DNA of 64,000 nt from VRUE01 sp963725085 (GTDB lineage: Bacteria > Actinomycetota > Thermoleophilia > Solirubrobacterales > 70-9), in assembly GCA_963725085.1 (NCBI GenBank), contig CAVRXM010000005.1, forward strand, positions 1,061,658 through 1,125,657, in the 5' to 3' direction. A program made the position numbers and the translations under genes. The notes below the pieces were generated by a model. The model was given only the letters and a program-made list of their open reading frames with translations. It did no database searches and was not told where the DNA came from. Below, piece by piece: positions 10,027 through 17,972 of this stretch. Numbering within the stretch: the stretch's first letter is position 1; the number at the start of each line of letters is the position of its first letter.

Positions 10027-10726
10027 CGGCAGCGGCGAGCTCGAAGAAGCGGGCGCAGAGGGCGCGGCCGATCTCGTTCCAGGCGCCGATCTTCTCGCTG
10101 ATCTCGGCGGCGAGCGCGTCGGGGTCGACGCCGATCGCGACCGCGTCGGGGTCGGAGCGGTAGTCGGCGGTCCACTTCAGCGCGTCGCGCTCGCTGACCT
10201 CGGCATGGAACTGGATCGCCCAGGCCACCGGGCCGAACCGCGCCGCCTGGGCGCAGACCTCGCTCCGCGCGATCGCTGCGCCGCGGTCGATCCCCATCTC
10301 GTAGCTGTGCCACTGGAAGGCCTCGAAGGACTCCGGGAGCGCGCCGATCAGCGGGTCTTCGGCGCCGCCGCCGGTGCGCTCGACCCGGTGCCACCCGATC
10401 TCCGGCCGCGGCGCTCGCCGCGGCCCCTCCCCCGCCGCTTCGGCCAGGAGCTGGGCGCCGAGGCAGACTCCGAGCAGCGGCACCTCGTTGACGAGCAGCG
10501 CGCGGAGGAGGAGCTTCTGGTCGGCGAGCCACCGGTGCTCCTCCACGTCGTCGACGTTCATCGCGCCGCCGAGGACGATCGCCGCGTCGTAGCCGTGGGG
10601 ATCGGCCGGCGGATCGCCGCCCTCTGCGATCAACCACTCCTCGAGCTCGTCGCCCCGCGCCGCGGCCGCCTCGGCGAACACGCCCGGGCCGGCGTCGGCC
10701 TCCTGGACTATCGCCAGAACCCGCAT
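10013..10726 (-). CDS. Class I glutamine amidotransferase domain protein (GMP-synthase-like GATase1)
   Basis: 237 aa stand-alone GATase1 domain. Cys nucleophile in LLGVCLGAQLLA, the GGAMNVDD loop near residue 52, and the C-terminal IQFHAEVSE with catalytic His and Glu. ATG start at 10726. Such proteins hydrolyse glutamine or gamma-glutamyl amides; no synthase partner is adjacent. It is convergent with the amine operon. A second gamma-glutamyl hydrolase for that pathway is possible but not demonstrated. Confidence 0.8.
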   Translation of the reverse strand: MRVLAIVQEADAGPGVFAEAAAARGDELEEWLIAEGGDPPADPHGYDAAIVLGGAMNVDDVEEHRWLADQKLLLRALLVNEVPLLGVCLGAQLLAEAAGEGPRRAPRPEIGWHRVERTGGGAEDPLIGALPESFEAFQWHSYEMGIDRGAAIARSEVCAQAARFGPVAWAIQFHAEVSERDALKWTADYRSDPDAVAIGVDPDALAAEISEKIGAWNEIGRALCARFFELAAAATRG

Positions 10727-10744
10727 GCCGCGCTCACCCTCGCA

Positions 10745-12584
10745 CTATTCGGTTGCGTGAAGGTTCCAGTGCTGGACGTATACCGATTCGAACGGGCTTT
10801 CATCGACGGTGCCGGAGAAGTCGATTCCGTCGGTCGATTCCTGACCCGAGGGCGAAAACGTATAGAGGGGCGTGAGTGGGTATTCCGTGCCTTCGAGTTC
10901 TGCTTCCTGTGATGCTTTGTTGCAGTTGATGCGGGTGATGTTCAGCGCTTCAAACGGCATCGAGACGCTGATCGAGTATTCGTAGGGCGCCCCTCCTTCT
11001 TTGCCTAGTGGGGTGATTTCCATCGAGCCACCTGGCAATTTTCTGTTCGAATTCGAGCCCTGCTGTTGGCAGCCGCTGATGCCGGAGCCGTCGAGCCCCG
11101 ATGCCGTGATCGTGACTTCGCCTGAGATCAGGGTGTAGTAGTCCGCGCCTTCGATCGTCCCGAACCGGTTGAATTCCACGTTCCCGCTCCAGATCTGAAC
11201 CGTCCGGCCTTCGACGCTGGGGGGGCCCTTGAATTCCCCGTTGAAGGTCCCGACGATGTGGTTGCGTCCGGGCGGGGCAATCGGCTGCGTCCAGGTCTTC
11301 TGTCCAACCCCTGCGGTTGACGTCACTTTGACCAGGACTCGCACCTGATCTCCAGCCGGGCTATTGCTGACCGTGTACTGGATCGTCGGCGACGCATCCT
11401 GCGATGCCAGTCGGCGAGAACTCGGCGTTGAACGGCGCCAGCAGGGTCCACCTCGCTTCGGTCGCCCTACCCCCGTCGGCCCGCGCCTTTGCGTAGATGC
11501 CGAGCTGTTTGGCGTCGCCCTTTTTCAATTTGATCGCATTGCTGTCGGGATTGAAGACCGGTTCCGCGCAGTTGGGCTGACGATCGAAGCTGCTCCAGCG
11601 TTCCTCGGCGCTCTTGTAGCTGTCGATCGCGGATTTAGCGGTGTTGGCGAACGACTCCGCCCCGGAATCGGGCTTGAGCGGGTCGCCGAAGAAGACGACG
11701 CTGGCCTGGTTGGGGTCGTAATGGGCACTCGGCATCGGGATGTGGACCTTCCGCGTGACCCCGCCCCTGATCACGATCGGATAACCCTCTGTGGTGGCGA
11801 CGATGAATAGTTCCTCGGTGTGCTCGACGTCGATCGACTTGAGTTTGGCGTCCGGCCCGACCACACCGTGGATCTTCGCTTTCTGTTCGAAGTTGGTTGT
11901 GTTCCGCGAGTACACCCGGCTCGAGCTGCGAATTTCGAAGGTAACGCTGAATTCGCCGCGGCCTTTGCCGTCGACGATGCCGTTGGCGGTCGGGCACTCG
12001 GGGATGTTGAAGGCGGTGACGCCCCCGCAGGAGACGAAGGTGATCTTCGCGTGCAGGCCGCCGCCGATCGGGACATCCATGTAGCCGCCGTTGTCCCCCA
12101 GCATGCCCACCGAGGCGCCTTCAAAGCCCCCGGTGGGTCCCGCCGGCCCTGGGTGGCAGCCGGCCGAGGCGAGCGCGGGGCCGGGCGGGAATGACGAAGA
12201 TCTGGCGCTCCCCGACCTGCGGTCGATGAAGGTCAGCGCCTTCGGCGCGACCTTGAGGAGTTTCTTCTCCGCCCGCTTGGCCGCCGCGCGGAAACCGCTC
12301 TGAAGCTTCCTGACCCGTTTGCGCTTCCCGCCCTTCACCGCGCTTGCCGGGTCGAATTTCAGGACCTGCTGGATGTAGGTGAGCCTGGTGTCGATCGCCT
12401 GCGGCGGCGGCAAGACCTTGGCAAGCGGCAGGCAGGCGCTCTTCTTCCCGACCTTTACCGCCACTTTGTTCCCTTTGCAGGTGACTTTCTTCCCCTTCGC
12501 CGACGCGGCCGGCGCAAGCGCGGTAGCCGCGACCAGGACGAGCGACGCGAGGACGAGCAGCCGGCACCCCGTGGGGAACCTCAT
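10745..12584 (-). CDS. Large secreted protein, paralogue of the 40138-42018 gene, one frame break
   Basis: About 612 aa after correction. ATG 12584 opens a signal peptide ending near ASAKGKK. A short two-Cys Lys-rich segment follows (CKGNKVAVKVGKKSACLPL), then a helical stretch and beta-rich domains. The first frame runs through FNAEFSPTGIA; near 11408 an extra base moves the frame to ASQDASPTIQYTVSNSPAGDQV and it ends at TGA 10747-10745. The 626-aa paralogue has the same order: Lys-rich two-Cys head, NCAEPVFNPDSNAIK-like box, TAGVGQKTWTQP/AAGVAEKDWIQP box, and YEYSISVS/YEYNIEAT box. No known enzymatic motif is recognised. A surface or matrix role is a guess. Confidence 0.7.
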
Positions 12585-12628
12585 CCGAGCCAGGGTAGCC
12601 GCAGCCCGCGAACCCGTCCAGTCCGTTG

Positions 12629-12678
12629 GACGTGCCGTGAGTTAGCCGCCCATATGGGCGGCTAACTCACGGCACGTC
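12629..12678. repeat. Perfect 50-bp palindrome at the rhomboid 3' end
   Basis: Positions 12629-12653 are the exact reverse complement of 12654-12678, with no spacer and a central CATATG. The core includes GTGAGTTAGCCGCCC and its mirror. It lies between two minus-strand genes and covers two bases of the rhomboid stop codon (12679-12677). As RNA it would fold into a 25-bp hairpin, which could terminate or stabilise the rhomboid transcript; there is no U-run after it. A protein-binding or replication-related site is the alternative. Confidence 0.8.
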
Positions 12679-13495
12679 AGGCGATCGTGATCGCGGCGGC
12701 GATCGAGAAGAAGCCGACAGCGGCCATGCCGAGGATCTCGGCGGCGCGGGGGTTGGGGCCGAGGTTGCCGCGCTCGCCGGCGACGATGAAGAGGGCGCAG
12801 ATGAAACCGCCGACGATCCCGCCGAGGTGGCCGCCGATGCTGATCCCGGGGACGCCGAAGGTGAGGCCGAGGTTGATGAGGAGGATCACCCCGAGCTCCG
12901 AGGCGAGGGCATTGAGCCCGCGGCCGCGGGCGATCACGAAGGCGGCGCCGAAGAGGCCGAAGATCGCGCCCGAGGCTCCGACCGTGAGCTCGTTCGGGCT
13001 GGTCAGGGCAATCGCGCCGAAGGCGCCGGCGAAGAGCGAGGCGAAGTAGAGGGCCACGAAGCGCGGGGTGCCGATCGCCGGCTCGAGCAGGCGGCCGAGG
13101 ACGAAGAGGGCGAACATGTTGAAGCCGATGTGGAAGAGCCCGGCGTGGAGGAAGCCGCCGGTCAGCAGCCGGTACCACTCGCCGTCGGCGACCGCGTTCC
13201 CCTGCAGGGCGAAGTTGGATATCACCGAGCCGCTGGTGCCGCTCAGCCCGCCGGCCCCACTCGCGATCTCGGCCAGGTAGGCGGCGACGTTGAGCGCGAT
13301 CAGGACGATCGTCGCCGTGTAGCCGGTCGGTTCCAGCGCGGCCGCTCCGCGCCGCACCTGGGTCCGCTGGTTGGCGCACTCGGGGCAGCGCATCCCGACC
13401 GGGGTCGGCGTCATGCACTCGGGACAGATCGGGCGCCCGCAGGAGGAGCAGGAGACGCGGGTCTCGCGATCGGGGTGGCGGTAGCAGGTGGCCAT
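12677..13495 (-). CDS. Rhomboid family intramembrane serine protease with N-terminal zinc-binding segment
   Basis: 272 aa. The first 45 residues hold paired zinc-ligand Cys/His (CYRHPDRE, CSSCGRPICPEC, CPECANQ), like a B-box/zinc ribbon. Six or seven membrane segments follow. Rhomboid motifs: HAGLFHIGFNMFAL (HxxxHxxxN oxyanion side), GASGAIFGLFG with nucleophile Ser, and GGHLGGIVGG with catalytic His. These enzymes cleave membrane proteins within the bilayer. ATG 13495 is divergent from the DUF4383 gene. Substrates are unknown. The catalytic residues are all present. Confidence 0.92.
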   Translation of the reverse strand: MATCYRHPDRETRVSCSSCGRPICPECMTPTPVGMRCPECANQRTQVRRGAAALEPTGYTATIVLIALNVAAYLAEIASGAGGLSGTSGSVISNFALQGNAVADGEWYRLLTGGFLHAGLFHIGFNMFALFVLGRLLEPAIGTPRFVALYFASLFAGAFGAIALTSPNELTVGASGAIFGLFGAAFVIARGRGLNALASELGVILLINLGLTFGVPGISIGGHLGGIVGGFICALFIVAGERGNLGPNPRAAEILGMAAVGFFSIAAAITIA

Positions 13496-13548
13496 CGAGC
13501 TGCGGAGCCTACAATCGCGGCGTCTTGGCCCCCAGCAAAGAGACCCGA

Positions 13549-13986
13549 ATGGAGCCCCCGAGCCCGGCCCGGCTCTACGCGTCGCTGGCCGGCGCCCTGC
13601 TGGTGATGCTCGGCATCCTCGGCTTCTTCTACAGCGCCTCCTTCGGCAGCCCGGGAGAGGTCGACGACATGCTCGGCGCCTTCGCCGTCAACGGCTGGCT
13701 CAACGTCATCCACATCGCCCTCGGCGCAATTGGCCTCCTCGTCGCCGGCTTCGCCTCGCGCTCCTACTCGCTCTGGCTCGGCCTCGTGCTGGTCGTCCTC
13801 GGCGTCTGGGGCTTCGTCGTCGGCAGCGGCGACGCGATTCTCGGCTTCATCCCCACCAACACCGGTGACAACCTGCTCCACCTCGTTCTCGGCGCGCTCG
13901 GCCTCGCCGCCGCGGCCGCGACACCGCGACGGGTCGCGTCGGCGGACTCGACCGGCGCCCGGCGCCCGGCCGAGTCGGTCGAGTAG
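13549..13986 (+). CDS. DUF4383-type four-helix membrane protein
   Basis: 146 aa with four hydrophobic segments. The NGWLNVIHIALGAIGLLV and GDNLLHLVLGALGL repeats, each with Asn/Asp-x-x-His in a helix, match the DUF4383 pattern. ATG 13549 is taken as start; an in-frame TTG at 13525 would add eight residues. Function of the family is unknown. It is divergent from the rhomboid gene with only about 50 bp between starts, so the two share a promoter region. Confidence 0.7.
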   Translation: MEPPSPARLYASLAGALLVMLGILGFFYSASFGSPGEVDDMLGAFAVNGWLNVIHIALGAIGLLVAGFASRSYSLWLGLVLVVLGVWGFVVGSGDAILGFIPTNTGDNLLHLVLGALGLAAAAATPRRVASADSTGARRPAESVE

Positions 13987-14021
13987 AGCCGCGGAGCGCG
14001 ACCGGGGCGAGCGTGGCGGGA

Positions 14022-14363
14022 CTAGGGCCGGACGCGGCCGGCGATCGAGCGCAGGCCGCCCTTGGTCTGCTGGCGGCCGCGGCGGCGCATCTCGAGCAGG
14101 ACGAGGGCGCCGGTCGCGACGCCGCCGGCACCGACCGCGATCACCGGCCGGACCCAGTTGCGGGGGTCGCGAAGAGCCCGCAGCTCGCTCTCGGAGAGCT
14201 CCTCGGCCCAGTCGGAGAGCTCCTCGGCCGCGGCGGCGGTCACCGCGGCCAGCGTGTCCTCGACCCGCCCGGAGAGGCGCTCGGGCGGCTCGATCGGCCG
14301 CAGCGCGTCCGAGAGCAGGCGCTCGAACTCGCCCGGGAATGCGGATTCGGCGGTTTCACTCAT
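14022..14363 (-). CDS. Small single-pass membrane protein downstream of ECF sigma factor
   Basis: 113 aa. An acidic helical N-terminus (about 1-65, EFERLLSDALRPIEPPERL, EELSDWAEELSESEL) is followed by one membrane helix (VIAVGAGGVATGALVLLEM) and a basic tail. Its ATG overlaps the sigma-factor stop (ATGAGTGA), a strong sign of translational coupling. Position and topology suggest it modulates the sigma factor, but it has no HxxxCxxC zinc anti-sigma motif and no recognisable family. The start could be GTG at 14369. Confidence 0.65.
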   Translation of the reverse strand: MSETAESAFPGEFERLLSDALRPIEPPERLSGRVEDTLAAVTAAAAEELSDWAEELSESELRALRDPRNWVRPVIAVGAGGVATGALVLLEMRRRGRQQTKGGLRSIAGRVRP

Positions 14364-14919
14364 CGTCACCCATCTCCTCCTGGAGCTGTTTGATCGCGCG
14401 ATGTATCAACACCTTGGTCGCCCCGTCGGTGCGACCCAGAGCGCGGGCGATCTCGCGGTTGTCCATGCCAAGGGCGAAGCGCATGATCAGCGCATCGCGC
14501 CGGTCGTCGGGCAGCTTGTCGAGATGCTCCATCACCTGGCGCAGCTCCTCGCGGCCGGCGGCGATCGCCTCGGTCCCGTGCTGGGTCGGGATCGGGTCGG
14601 CGCTCTCGAGCGAGGTCTGCGGCCGCCGCGAGCGGTCGCGGTAGAAGTTGAGCGCGAGATTGTGGGCGATCCGGATCAGCCACGGCCGCAGCGGCCGCCC
14701 GTCGGACTCGGCCCGCGCTCGCGGGAAGTGCCGGTAGGCCTGCAGAAAGGCCTGCTCGGTCAGGTCCTCGGCGTCGTGCGGGTTGCCGACCCGGTAGTAG
14801 GCGTAGGAGTAGACGTCGCGCAGATGGGTCCGGTAGAGGTCCTCGAACGCGCGGTCGATCTCCGCCTTCTCGGCCGGGTCGAGGCTCGCCGGTTCGACGT
14901 TCTCCGAGGCCGCGCTCAC
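14356..14919 (-). CDS. ECF RNA polymerase sigma factor
   Basis: 187 aa. Region 2 at about 25-95: DLYRTHLRDVYSYAYYRVG, the DAEDLTEQAFLQAYRH helix, and PWLIRIAHNLALNFYRDR. Region 4 at about 125-180: LPDDRRDALIMRFALGMDNREIARALGR, then a recognition helix with KVLIHRAIKQL. Length is normal for group 4 sigma factors. It is coupled to the small membrane protein downstream. The stimulus is unknown. Confidence 0.9.
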   Translation of the reverse strand: MSAASENVEPASLDPAEKAEIDRAFEDLYRTHLRDVYSYAYYRVGNPHDAEDLTEQAFLQAYRHFPRARAESDGRPLRPWLIRIAHNLALNFYRDRSRRPQTSLESADPIPTQHGTEAIAAGREELRQVMEHLDKLPDDRRDALIMRFALGMDNREIARALGRTDGATKVLIHRAIKQLQEEMGDDE

Positions 14920-14986
14920 GACAACACCTCGTGCTTCGCTCGCTCGCTCTCATAATCCCCGGAAATCTCGCTCGCTCGCTCCGCAC

Positions 14987-16762
14987 TCACGCACCAAGCC
15001 TAGCCCCCGTCCTCGGGTACTCGCTCCCGATCTCGGCCCGCCGGGCCTGCTCGACCCGACGCAGGCCGGCGACCCATTCGTCGCCGTCGATCTCGCCCTC
15101 GATCAGCGCCGCCAGTCCGGTCAGCGCCTCGGCCGGGCTGCCGGCGGCGGCGACCGCGTGGGCGAGGAGCGGCACCGTGTCGAGCCCCTCCGATGCGTGG
15201 CCGATCAGCGCCGGGATCTCATCCGCCGGCGTGCCTTCGCCGAGCAGCTCGCCGGCGCGGCGGTTGCGGCCACTCGGCGCCATCAGCGTCGCGGTCAGGT
15301 CGCCGATTCCGGCCAGGCCCGTGAAGGTCTCGCGCTCGGCCCCGAGCGCCTCGGCGTACTCGATGCACTCGCTCCAGACCTCGGCGGCGGCGATCCCGGC
15401 CGCGTTGCGGCCGTAGGGCTCGGTCGCGGCCGCGGCGAGGACGGCGGCGTTCTTCGCCGCGCCCGCCATCTCGACCCCGGTCACGTCCCCCGAGCGCTCG
15501 CAGACGAGGCCGGCGGAGTCGAAGACCTCGCCGAGCTGCTGGCGGAGGTCGCGGTCGGCCGAGCCGAGGACGAGAGCGGCGGACCCGGAGACGGCCTCGC
15601 GGGCATGAGCCGGGCCGCCGAGACAGGCGATCGCCCGCGCCCGCACCCGCTCGCCGACGTACTCGGAGGGCAGCTTGCCCTGCGGTGCGATCAGGCCCTT
15701 GGTCAGGAGCAGGACCGAGGAGCGGTCGCTGATCCGGTCGGCGATCGCGCCGACCGCCTGCGGCAGCGAGCCGGAGGGGATCGCGAGGCAGAGGAGGTCG
15801 AGGCCGGCGAGCTCGATCTCGGAGGCGGGCCGGACGTCGATCGAGTCGGGGAGCTCGACGTCTTCGAGGTAGTGCTGGTTGTAGCGCTCGGCGGCGAGCT
15901 CATCGGCCTGCTCGACGGTGCGGGTCCCGAGCTGGACGTCGAGGCCGCCGCGGGCGAGCAGGACGGCGACCGCCGTCCCCCAGCTGCCGGCGCCGATCAC
16001 CGCGGCGCGGCGCATCGGCGGCAGGCCGCCCATCGCTTCCCACTGCAGAAGGACGTTGGGCCAGATCCTCTCGGTCACCGTTTCGGCCAGCGCCTGCGAG
16101 GGCTCGGTCGCGCGCGGGAAGCGGACGGCGCGGCCGAGGCGGACCCTGACCCGGCGCGGGCGGATCCTCCAGCCGCGGCGGACGTGCTCGGTGCCGACGA
16201 CCGCCGTCGGCAGCACCGGGGCGCCGGTTTCGAGCGCGAGCCGGCCGACGCCGCGCTTGGGCTGGGCGAGCGAGCCGCTGCGGATCCGCGTCCCCTCGGG
16301 GAAGATGCAGACGGTGCCGCCGCGCTCGACGATCCGGCGCCCGGTCTCCACCGAGACCTCGTCGGACTCGCCGCGGCGGATCGGGAAGGCGCCGAGGCGG
16401 GAGATCAGCCAGGCCTGGAGCGGGTTGCGGAAGAGCTCGACCTTGGCGACGTAGTTCATCGGCCGCCGCCAGGGGAGGATCCCGCCGATCAGGAACGGGT
16501 CGAAGAAGCTGCGGTGGTTGGCGGCGACGATCAGCCCCCCCTTCAGCCCCTTCCCGTGCTCTTTGCCCTCGCGCCGGTAGCGGAAGTAGACGAGGCAGAA
16601 CGGGGTCATGAAGATCCGCGCCAGCAGATACAGGACCCAGTTGACCCCGTGTCTGCGCGTGTACTCGTGATAGCGGGCGAGGCGCTCGTCGCTCACGAAA
16701 TCCGCCCGCGCGCCGTTGCGCGCGGACTCGGACAGGCGTGGGGGGTCGCCGCCGCGATCCAT
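14987..16762 (-). CDS. Fusion of PlsC-type acyltransferase and NAD(P)H-dependent glycerol-3-phosphate dehydrogenase
   Basis: 591 aa in one uninterrupted frame. Residues about 25-245 are a 1-acylglycerol-3-phosphate acyltransferase-like domain with a membrane segment near 45-60, NHRSFFDPF (HX4D catalytic box) and FPEGTRIRSG. Residues about 252-590 are GpsA: VIGAGSWGTAVAVLLA (Rossmann), SVLLLTKGL, GGPAHAREA, VEMAGAAKNAAVLA with catalytic Lys, and GIGDLTATLMAPSGRNR. GpsA makes sn-glycerol-3-phosphate and PlsC acylates a later intermediate, so the fusion joins the supply and acylation ends of phospholipid synthesis. It may tether GpsA at the membrane. The start at ATG 16762 lacks a clear ribosome site; a later start near residue 23 is possible. 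Confidence 0.9.
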   Translation of the reverse strand: MDRGGDPPRLSESARNGARADFVSDERLARYHEYTRRHGVNWVLYLLARIFMTPFCLVYFRYRREGKEHGKGLKGGLIVAANHRSFFDPFLIGGILPWRRPMNYVAKVELFRNPLQAWLISRLGAFPIRRGESDEVSVETGRRIVERGGTVCIFPEGTRIRSGSLAQPKRGVGRLALETGAPVLPTAVVGTEHVRRGWRIRPRRVRVRLGRAVRFPRATEPSQALAETVTERIWPNVLLQWEAMGGLPPMRRAAVIGAGSWGTAVAVLLARGGLDVQLGTRTVEQADELAAERYNQHYLEDVELPDSIDVRPASEIELAGLDLLCLAIPSGSLPQAVGAIADRISDRSSVLLLTKGLIAPQGKLPSEYVGERVRARAIACLGGPAHAREAVSGSAALVLGSADRDLRQQLGEVFDSAGLVCERSGDVTGVEMAGAAKNAAVLAAAATEPYGRNAAGIAAAEVWSECIEYAEALGAERETFTGLAGIGDLTATLMAPSGRNRRAGELLGEGTPADEIPALIGHASEGLDTVPLLAHAVAAAGSPAEALTGLAALIEGEIDGDEWVAGLRRVEQARRAEIGSEYPRTGARLGA

Positions 16763-16833
16763 CGGGGATCGCTACACGGGCGAACGCCCCTGGTTACCAG
16801 AGAGCGAGGTAGGGTTGAGCCGCAGGTTGCCGG

Positions 16834-16856
16834 CCGGGCGGGCCAAGGCCGCCCGG
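16834..16856 (+). promoter_or_regulatory. GC hairpin in the leader of the 16882 gene
   Basis: CCGGGCGG (16834-16841) and CCGCCCGG (16849-16856) form an 8-bp stem with a 7-nt loop, 25 nt before the ATG and just ahead of the AGGAGG ribosome site (16868-16873). It could affect translation or be chance in GC-rich DNA. Confidence 0.3.
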
Positions 16857-16881
16857 GACCCATCCCGAGGAGGTCTCACCG

Positions 16882-17544
16882 ATGCGGATCCGACCCAGGC
16901 TCACGTACGCGAACGTGGTCGCCACCCTGGCGCTGTTCCTGGCACTGACCGGAGGCGCGGTCTGGGCGGCGAGCAAGATCAACGGCAAGCAGATCAAGAA
17001 GAACTCGATCCCCGGCAACCGGATCAAGAAGAGCACGCTGACGAACAACCAGCTGAAGAAGCAGACGATCACCAACGCCAAGATCAAGCCGGGCACGATC
17101 CAGCGGACCTCATTGGCGGCGGGCACCCTCCCCGGCGTGATCGTCGCCGACTCCTCGGCGACGAACCTCCCCGGAGCCACCACCGAAACTCCGCCGGGTC
17201 CGACCCCGGTCGCCCTGGCCGGAACCACATCATTCACCCCGGTCGGAGGCAAGAGCTACCAGCTTCAGGCCGAGGTCGCGGGGAATCCCGTTTCCACTCC
17301 GGGCGAATCCTGCCGCCCCGGCGTGCAGGTGTATGTGAACGGGGCGCCGACCACCTTCGTCGAAATCTTCGCCAGCGAAGCCCCTCCGGGCTTCGACACG
17401 CGGTTCCCGGAGGGGAGCTACACGACCAGCCTCCTGACCGAGTCCGGCCCGCAGCAGATCAGCGCCAAGGTGTTCGGCGACTCGGCTTGTGGCGGTGGGA
17501 CCAGCCTGGAAAAGTTCAGGGTCGTGGTCGTCGAACTCGGCTAG
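16882..17544 (+). CDS. Secreted protein with INGKQIKK-type repeat segment
   Basis: 220 aa. ATG follows AGGAGG by 8 nt. The leader YANVVATLALFLALTGGAVWAA is a signal peptide or anchor. Residues 33-75 are short polar repeats (INGKQIKKNSI, GNRIKKSTL, NNQLKKQTI, NAKIKPGTI), about one per 10 residues, resembling a small beta-solenoid. A C-terminal beta-sandwich-like region with a possible disulfide (Cys near 153 and 207) follows. This architecture is frequent in Solirubrobacterales-type genomes (recalled knowledge, not searched). Function unknown. Confidence 0.75.
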   Translation: MRIRPRLTYANVVATLALFLALTGGAVWAASKINGKQIKKNSIPGNRIKKSTLTNNQLKKQTITNAKIKPGTIQRTSLAAGTLPGVIVADSSATNLPGATTETPPGPTPVALAGTTSFTPVGGKSYQLQAEVAGNPVSTPGESCRPGVQVYVNGAPTTFVEIFASEAPPGFDTRFPEGSYTTSLLTESGPQQISAKVFGDSACGGGTSLEKFRVVVVELG

Positions 17545-17927
17545 GCGAGCGGCGAGCAGTGAATCCGCTTGTGGCGGAGTAGGAGGTGATCTGACGAGGG
17601 CGGCCAGACCGCGATGCTCACCCAGCTGCAGGTGACGCCGTTTTCGCCGTGGAGATTCGAGACGCAGTCGACCCGGTGCCAGGATTGGCGCTTGCACGGG
17701 GTGACCGACCAGTTCGCGCAGCCCGAGGTCTTCGCGCAAACTGCCGCCGTTTCCCGCGAGATCGCCCGCTTCGCGAACCCGAATTCGAGCTGGTATTCGC
17801 CGTGGATCCGGAGCGGGTCTGCCCCGGCGCCCGAGTCGCTGCCTGAGCCGGCGGCGGAGGAGACGGCGAGGAGGGACAGCCCGAGCAATGCCACCAAAGC
17901 TGCCGCGAATAGAGGACGAATCGACAC
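17541..17927 (-). CDS. Small secreted cysteine-rich hypothetical protein
   Basis: 128 aa with a clear signal peptide (FAAALVALLGLSLLAVSSAAG). The mature part has six Cys (CAKTSGC, TPCKR, VDCVS, TCSWVS, IHCSPLA), suggesting disulfides outside the cell. It overlaps the 3' end of the convergent 16882 gene by 4 bp. No family recognised. Confidence 0.55.
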   Translation of the reverse strand: MSIRPLFAAALVALLGLSLLAVSSAAGSGSDSGAGADPLRIHGEYQLEFGFAKRAISRETAAVCAKTSGCANWSVTPCKRQSWHRVDCVSNLHGENGVTCSWVSIAVWPPSSDHLLLRHKRIHCSPLA

Positions 17928-17972
17928 TACAGGCGATTTTCCGCCCGCAGACCCCAGCGGGCAACCTCGATA

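Noticed and set aside
14937..14985. CTCGCTCGCT repeats between the sigma factor and PlsC-GpsA genes
   Set aside because: Two short stretches of a simple 4-base pattern in GC-rich DNA; no regular spacing and not a CRISPR array.
15158..16948. A 596-aa plus-strand frame opposite the PlsC-GpsA gene
   Set aside because: Low-complexity translation without motifs; the opposite strand encodes two full enzyme domains.
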